Of a stretch of 64,000 nucleotides of DNA, positions 59,401 through 64,000 are shown one piece after another. Position 1 is the stretch's first letter. Each line of letters begins with the position of its first letter. Origin of the DNA: Phytophthora sp. 'mugwort' (Eukaryota; Oomycota; Peronosporomycetes; Peronosporales; Peronosporaceae); assembly GCA_033558025.1 (NCBI GenBank), contig JAUCEF010000018.1, positions 1,736,001 to 1,800,000 of the forward strand. The letters are read 5' to 3'. Under the pieces are notes generated by a model. It worked only from the letters and a program-made list of their open reading frames with translations. It did not search any database and was not told where the DNA came from. The translations under genes were made by a program, and so were the position numbers.

Positions 59401-62400
59401 ATAACCAGTTGTAAATCGGCGTCGTGGGCCCAAGTAGCTTTGGACAATGACGCACTCAGATATCCATATAACGATTCAAACGAGTCCCTCAGGTCATTCT
59501 GCAAAAGCTTTCCGCAACCACCAAGGCCGCTCAGGTAGTGACATGACTCAGTGCTATTAGCTTGAGCAGATGCTGAAGGAGTCGAAACTACGCTAGCACC
59601 GAAGTCTCCAAAATCCTTGCCCAGAGACGCGCCACGACCGCCGCTGCCTTTAGCGTCAGCCAGAGTTGGAGACAGCCATTGTAACGCGCTAGATAACGCG
59701 AATGAAGACTGAATGACGTCGTTACGTTCTGCAGCTAGAACTCCGCGATGATTAGTACCTGAGTCACCAACGAAATGCCTGATGGACAGCATACTAATTG
59801 TTCGGAGGAATGCAGCAGTGCAGTTTCCTAACATCCGTGACTGAAGTGTCGACACACGAATAGGAGCTTCCACAAAACGCGCAACTTGTACCAAAACATC
59901 GCTGTAAATACGTTCAGCGCACTCATACACTGCTGACTTGGATGCTATCCTCTGAGCGCCGCTATCCACAGTCGTCAGCGCAAATACAGCCTCGGCAGCC
60001 GCCAATGCTTTCCCGCTGGGTTCAATCTCGAGCAGAAATTGAGCTTTCCGAATCACAAGTCCAGCCACCACTGTGTACGAGGAACCCATCGAATTTTTCG
60101 CTCGGATTGCCCACTCGATGACTCTTTGAGCAGCCCGCCAGATGTGCATCAAGTTATCATGCGGTCGAACATCACTTTCCGCAAAGCTACTCTGCGAATT
60201 GTCAATATGCTTCTTAATGGAGTTCAAGAAACCGCTATGCCATATCATAGCAGCGCAAACAGTACGTCGAGTAGCCTTCATGGGCTCCCCTCCAAGTCGC
60301 ACAAATGGCGACTCGCCAACGTGCTTGGATACCCACCGATCCAATACTGCCGCCTCACCGCGATTTTCAATAAAATCCTTCAAGAACGGATTGTTCAAAC
60401 GGACCCCTGAAACAGGCGTACTGTCGGCATTAGGAAGAGGGGCTGAAAGCGTCTTGGGCAACACAAACTGCATCCAGGTTTTGGTAGCTTCAGTGAGCAC
60501 AGGCAAAGAGCCAGCAGTTCCGGCAGATCCAAAACCAGTCATCTCCGAGCATCGTTCAAGCACACTCTTCAAGTGTGTTTGTACGCTATCCAGGGGTAAT
60601 CCACCCTCAAGCAAACTACTATTCACCCATTCATCATAATCATCAAGTGAACACTCAGAGGATGCCAGCTTGGACAGGTCGCCGTCATCGCTTTCATCGT
60701 CATCACTCTTAATGCCTTCATTCAGGCTGAAAACATTGGATGCCACATTGTCGACGAGCAGGTCGTCGTTCTCCAACCTAGTCAAAGCGTGACCAAAGTA
60801 GCCCAGCAAATTGGCAATCACCATTTCGAGGATGACGAGCTGGTTGCTCACCCATTGACGTTCATCCGTATCATTGATGTCTTGCGAGATTTTGTTTCCC
60901 ACAATGCAACCACTCGTGTGGCTCTTTGTGTCTTCGTAACTGCCTGTAAAAACGGTACCATCAGCACGGAGGCGCCCCTCGACCAAGCAGGTGCCTCCTT
61001 GGCGCCATGTTTCCACGAAGGACACTTTTGTTCCTCGAGCGATGCCATTCAATGTCACAGTAGTAAACGACCCGCTGCTGCGCCCATTCATCGATCCATC
61101 TTTGCCTTGAGTAAGCGTCAGGTGGTATTGCTGTGCCGGAATATTACCAGCAGCCATACTCTTCAATTCCCATTCTCCCGCTACACTGAGCACAAGGTTA
61201 CCAGGAGAAAGCTCGTCGTCGTCTTCGCTAGATGATGCCAGAGTTCGAATAGTTTGGTTAGCACGCTCAATGTATTGCATGGTACGAATACACCATGGCA
61301 CAAAAGTCATAGCCAGCGTCGACGACAAGCCATGGTAGTTCCGGATGAGGTTGAGGGAACTGATGAGCGGGGTCACCAATGAAAACAGCAGCGGGTATGA
61401 CGATACCAGCCGCTCATAGTCGCGCGCACGCTCAATGTTTTGCCTTGAAGCGAGAGCTACTCGCTGATCTGACGTAATGCTCAAGTCATTCAGTTCAGGG
61501 CTTGATAAAAATGAGCAACAGGACTCCAACAAAGCTCCCGCGTGATGCAAGAACGGCTTGAGAACAGCAGGAATCGCCACACCTTTAGCTTCCATTGCTT
61601 CACCACTCGAAGATGCTGCGAATGTACCAACTGTCGTTTGAACCGGCAGAATAGTCACTTGATCGTCTCGTTGGTACAGACCAATTGCAGGGTATAAGGT
61701 GCCGTGCTGCGTCAAGCCGTCGAAAGCAATACCCCAATCACTATCCCCAACACCAAACGAAAGCGCTCCGCTATCCGTATTCAGCCGAACACGCACAACA
61801 CTACCCGTAGTAAAACCATCGCCATAGTCGCCGCGGACTTTACTTCGGGCGTGCCAGAGCGCACGAGTTCCAATGAGTCCCCATCCTTGCCGGTCACCGC
61901 CAACGTAGGTTGCCACGGATGCGTCTCTGGTACACACACCAAGAAAAATATGTCCCTTCTCGCACCGATCAAGACGAACTCCCCACTCATGAATTCCAGT
62001 ATTAGGAGGGCAACCAGTAGTAGCCATCACCATTCCCCACTGCTTTGCTGTATATTGCTTTGCAGTTCGGTTCCCGTCCGAAAGCGTCATTGTTTCAGCG
62101 CACCTCGAAGAATCAAACTCCAAGGCGGGAGGCTCGTCACCACGAGAGCCACCGAGTCGTTGGATCATCAAGTCTTGAAGTGATCGCAACAGGACAATTC
62201 GAGCATTGGGAGTTGGCGGTCGCAAAGAGGATCCTTTCTCGAGGAGCGGTAGCAACGGCGCGTGTATCAACTCGTAGCTGTCTTTAAACGAGAAGTTATG
62301 CCATCCTGCAGACAATATGCTTTCACGCAGCAGGTCAATAAGACTGGGCAGGCGATTAATGCATTCTAAAGCTTCCGCCTTTTGCTTGCGTCCCATATCC

Positions 62401-64000
62401 CACATTTCATCGTACGCATTTGCCAACGTGTCAGAATTCAGCGCATCGTCGCTCGGGACACCACCATGGTTTTCCACAATTGCATCCAGAAGACCAGGTG
62501 GACCATGCCCCGATACATAGTCGTAAAGGCAGCGTGCACTTAGAGACCCAGTGTCAAGCGAGGCACGAATGACGGCAGGGCTCCACTTTGCTTTAATCTT
62601 TCCCGTTTTTGACGCGGCATTCTGAAGAGCTCCATCGTCGATTGGCTTAATGCTTGAGTCACTCCCGCTTTGACTCTTCTGTTCTCGCTCGGTCATGCTA
62701 TCGTGTTCAATAACATGTACACAGGTGGGCACAAAGAGTTGTGCCATATCGGGCAGCGCCAATCGAGCGCACAAGAGGTCGAGCTGGTGAAACTTCCACT
62801 CAACTTTCTGCTCACCAGTTCGGGCGAGCTTAAGGCACTCGGCAAGCTTTGACGCCAGTATCATATGCCGCTCTTTTTGTTCGTCGTAAAAGATAGCAAA
62901 AGCTCGTATCCAGGCTGCTATAGCTTGCTCACGAATCCTAGCATAGTAGTATGCTGCTGCATTCTGTACGTCAACGGGAGAGCAATCCGTTGAACTTGAA
63001 AATACAATGGCGCCGATGACATCCTTGTCAGCGTCAACTGGAGTGGGACTCTCGACGGCGATGTAATTAAGGACTAGAGACTTCAAACTCTCCAAGAGCG
63101 GGTTGCCACCTTCGGTTTCACCGTCATTTTTTTGCTGGGCATTCAGCTTGGGAATCTGGCCAAGACCAACGGAAGCTGGGGCAATCCCCATTACTTCAAC
63201 GTGGAAAAAATGTACCTCTAGCACCCGAAATAGCGACAGCATCGAGCACGATGTGAATAATCGCCACTTCGCACACCAGCTCGGGTCCTCGGCCCATCCA
63301 GAATGAGGAGCGACTGAAGTGTGCAAGTCCCTCAATAATGAATTCAGAAGCATGAACGTCAGCGGATGAGGCTGAACAGGCGATTTGTTAAGAAGAACAC
63401 CCTGCCGACACGAGTTCAGGTACTCCATGCATACCTTAGTCATTTGCACTATTAGTGCCATCACAATAGTAGCTCCGTCGACATCAGCAATTAAATCACC
63501 AGGAAGTGTGAACGGACCAAGTTCCAATAACTCCTCAGCAGAAAACTTAGGGGGACGGGTTTTCACAACGGGAGGCTCGTTTTGCTCCACAGACGCTTCG
63601 TCTGGGTTGGCCACGCTCTTGGGTGTTGATGGAGCATCGCTCGATGTGTTTTGATCCCGCAAATTCACTTCAGGAGAGAGCGACAAAGCGATTGCGCGGG
63701 CCATCAGCGCATCCTCGTCCACACCTTCACCACCAAGACTGTCTCCGCCTTCTCCACGCTCATTATCGTCGTCTTCGTCATCGTCTCCATCATCTCCGTC
63801 GTCGCCGAATCGGCTCAATCGAGCACGAAGCTTGGCAATAGATCCACTGTCAGAGTCTAAATCCATTTCGGCTGGAGCCTCCAGAACGACGCTTTGCATA
63901 TCCGTCTCAAAATTGCCTTCTGCACTGTCAAGAATACTCGTATCTGCCATGGTCTGATCCGCTTTAACCGGCGTCGTGACTTCTTTCGTCACGGTTGGAG
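50442..64000 (-). CDS. Giant HECT-type E3 ubiquitin ligase (HERC1/HECTD4-like), 5' partial
   Basis: Complement of 50442-57890 and 57963-64000. The 72-base intron (GTAAGT...CATAG) joins ...PSRSIP to TRPVRVPIDD in phase 0. The frame runs off the right edge, so at least about 4,490 residues are present and the true N-terminus is outside. Order from N to C: acidic Asp-rich start, a SPRY domain (61650-62010), long helical region, two UBA domains (MMEMGFPKEWCDVAL near 57130, LSEMGFPFNWCKKAL near 56930), a second SPRY (56350-56640), a Glu/Ala coiled coil, a MIB/HERC2 domain (VGCKVIRGPNWKWRDQDGGE, 54000-54190), a third SPRY (53080-53370), a CxxC motif and the C-terminal HECT domain (50450-51580) with catalytic Cys in LPHAQTCFFALRLP (codon 50577-50579). 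Transfers ubiquitin from E2 through that Cys; substrates unknown. Confidence 0.93.

Noticed and set aside
57873..63992. Two separate HECT-region genes starting at GTG codons at 57875 and 63992
   Set aside because: GTG is not a usual eukaryotic start. A clean 72-base phase-0 intron joins the two frames, and the upstream frame stays open to the window edge.

Overview
The window looks like nuclear DNA of an oomycete, most likely Phytophthora or a close Peronosporalean relative. The signs are short introns (about 45-130 bases, mostly GTRNGT...YAG), very compact gene spacing, an initiator-type core promoter (GCTCATAATTC...) upstream of two start codons, and decayed Ty3/gypsy, Ty1/copia, Tc1/mariner and MULE elements whose peptide remnants resemble those I associate with Phytophthora. 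No search could be run, so the genus is an inference. Exon structures below come from splice sites read by eye and checked for frame.

Layout. 1-12.6 kb is a transposon graveyard. It holds a minus-strand gypsy remnant in which Gag sits almost directly against RNase H, a plus-strand copia-type Gag, a nearly full-length but broken minus-strand gypsy element (Gag-PR-RT-RH-INT, about 7.86 to 3.9 kb), a plus-strand Tc1/mariner-type transposase fragment, and unidentified coding remnants at 10.1-12.2 kb. 12.7-24.7 kb is a gene island: pyruvate dehydrogenase kinase family (+), aldo/keto reductase (-), NCS1 purine/cytosine permease (+) followed by a decayed partial copy of itself, a 1136-aa membrane-anchored LEA2/DUF3712-like protein in four exons (-), and, head-to-head with it across only 86 bases, an eight-exon MYST (Tip60/Esa1) histone acetyltransferase (+). 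24.8-26.7 kb carries two tandem small genes (-), each encoding one stand-alone PARP-type zinc finger. 26.7-29.1 kb shows no gene I can support.

29.1-38.4 kb is one two-exon gene (-) for a 3072-aa USP9X/USP24/USP34-type deubiquitinase. 38.9-43.7 kb is a decayed MULE whose FLYWCH/FAR1-like, RNase H-like and SWIM segments are followed by a Ulp1 (C48) peptidase domain. 44.4-47.2 kb is a four-exon LRR gene resembling STK11-interacting protein. 47.3-50.3 kb is GPI ethanolamine phosphate transferase 3 (PIG-O type, -). 50.4 kb to the right edge is a giant HECT E3 ligase (-, at least about 4,490 aa, SPRY/UBA/MIB-HERC2/HECT) whose N-terminus lies outside the window.

Most genes are unrelated housekeeping functions: mitochondrial carbon flux, nucleobase uptake, chromatin acetylation and GPI anchors. 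The notable themes are two very large, opposed ubiquitin enzymes about 12 kb apart, a Ulp1-carrying MULE between them, a twin single-finger zf-PARP family, and a highly compressed bidirectional promoter.
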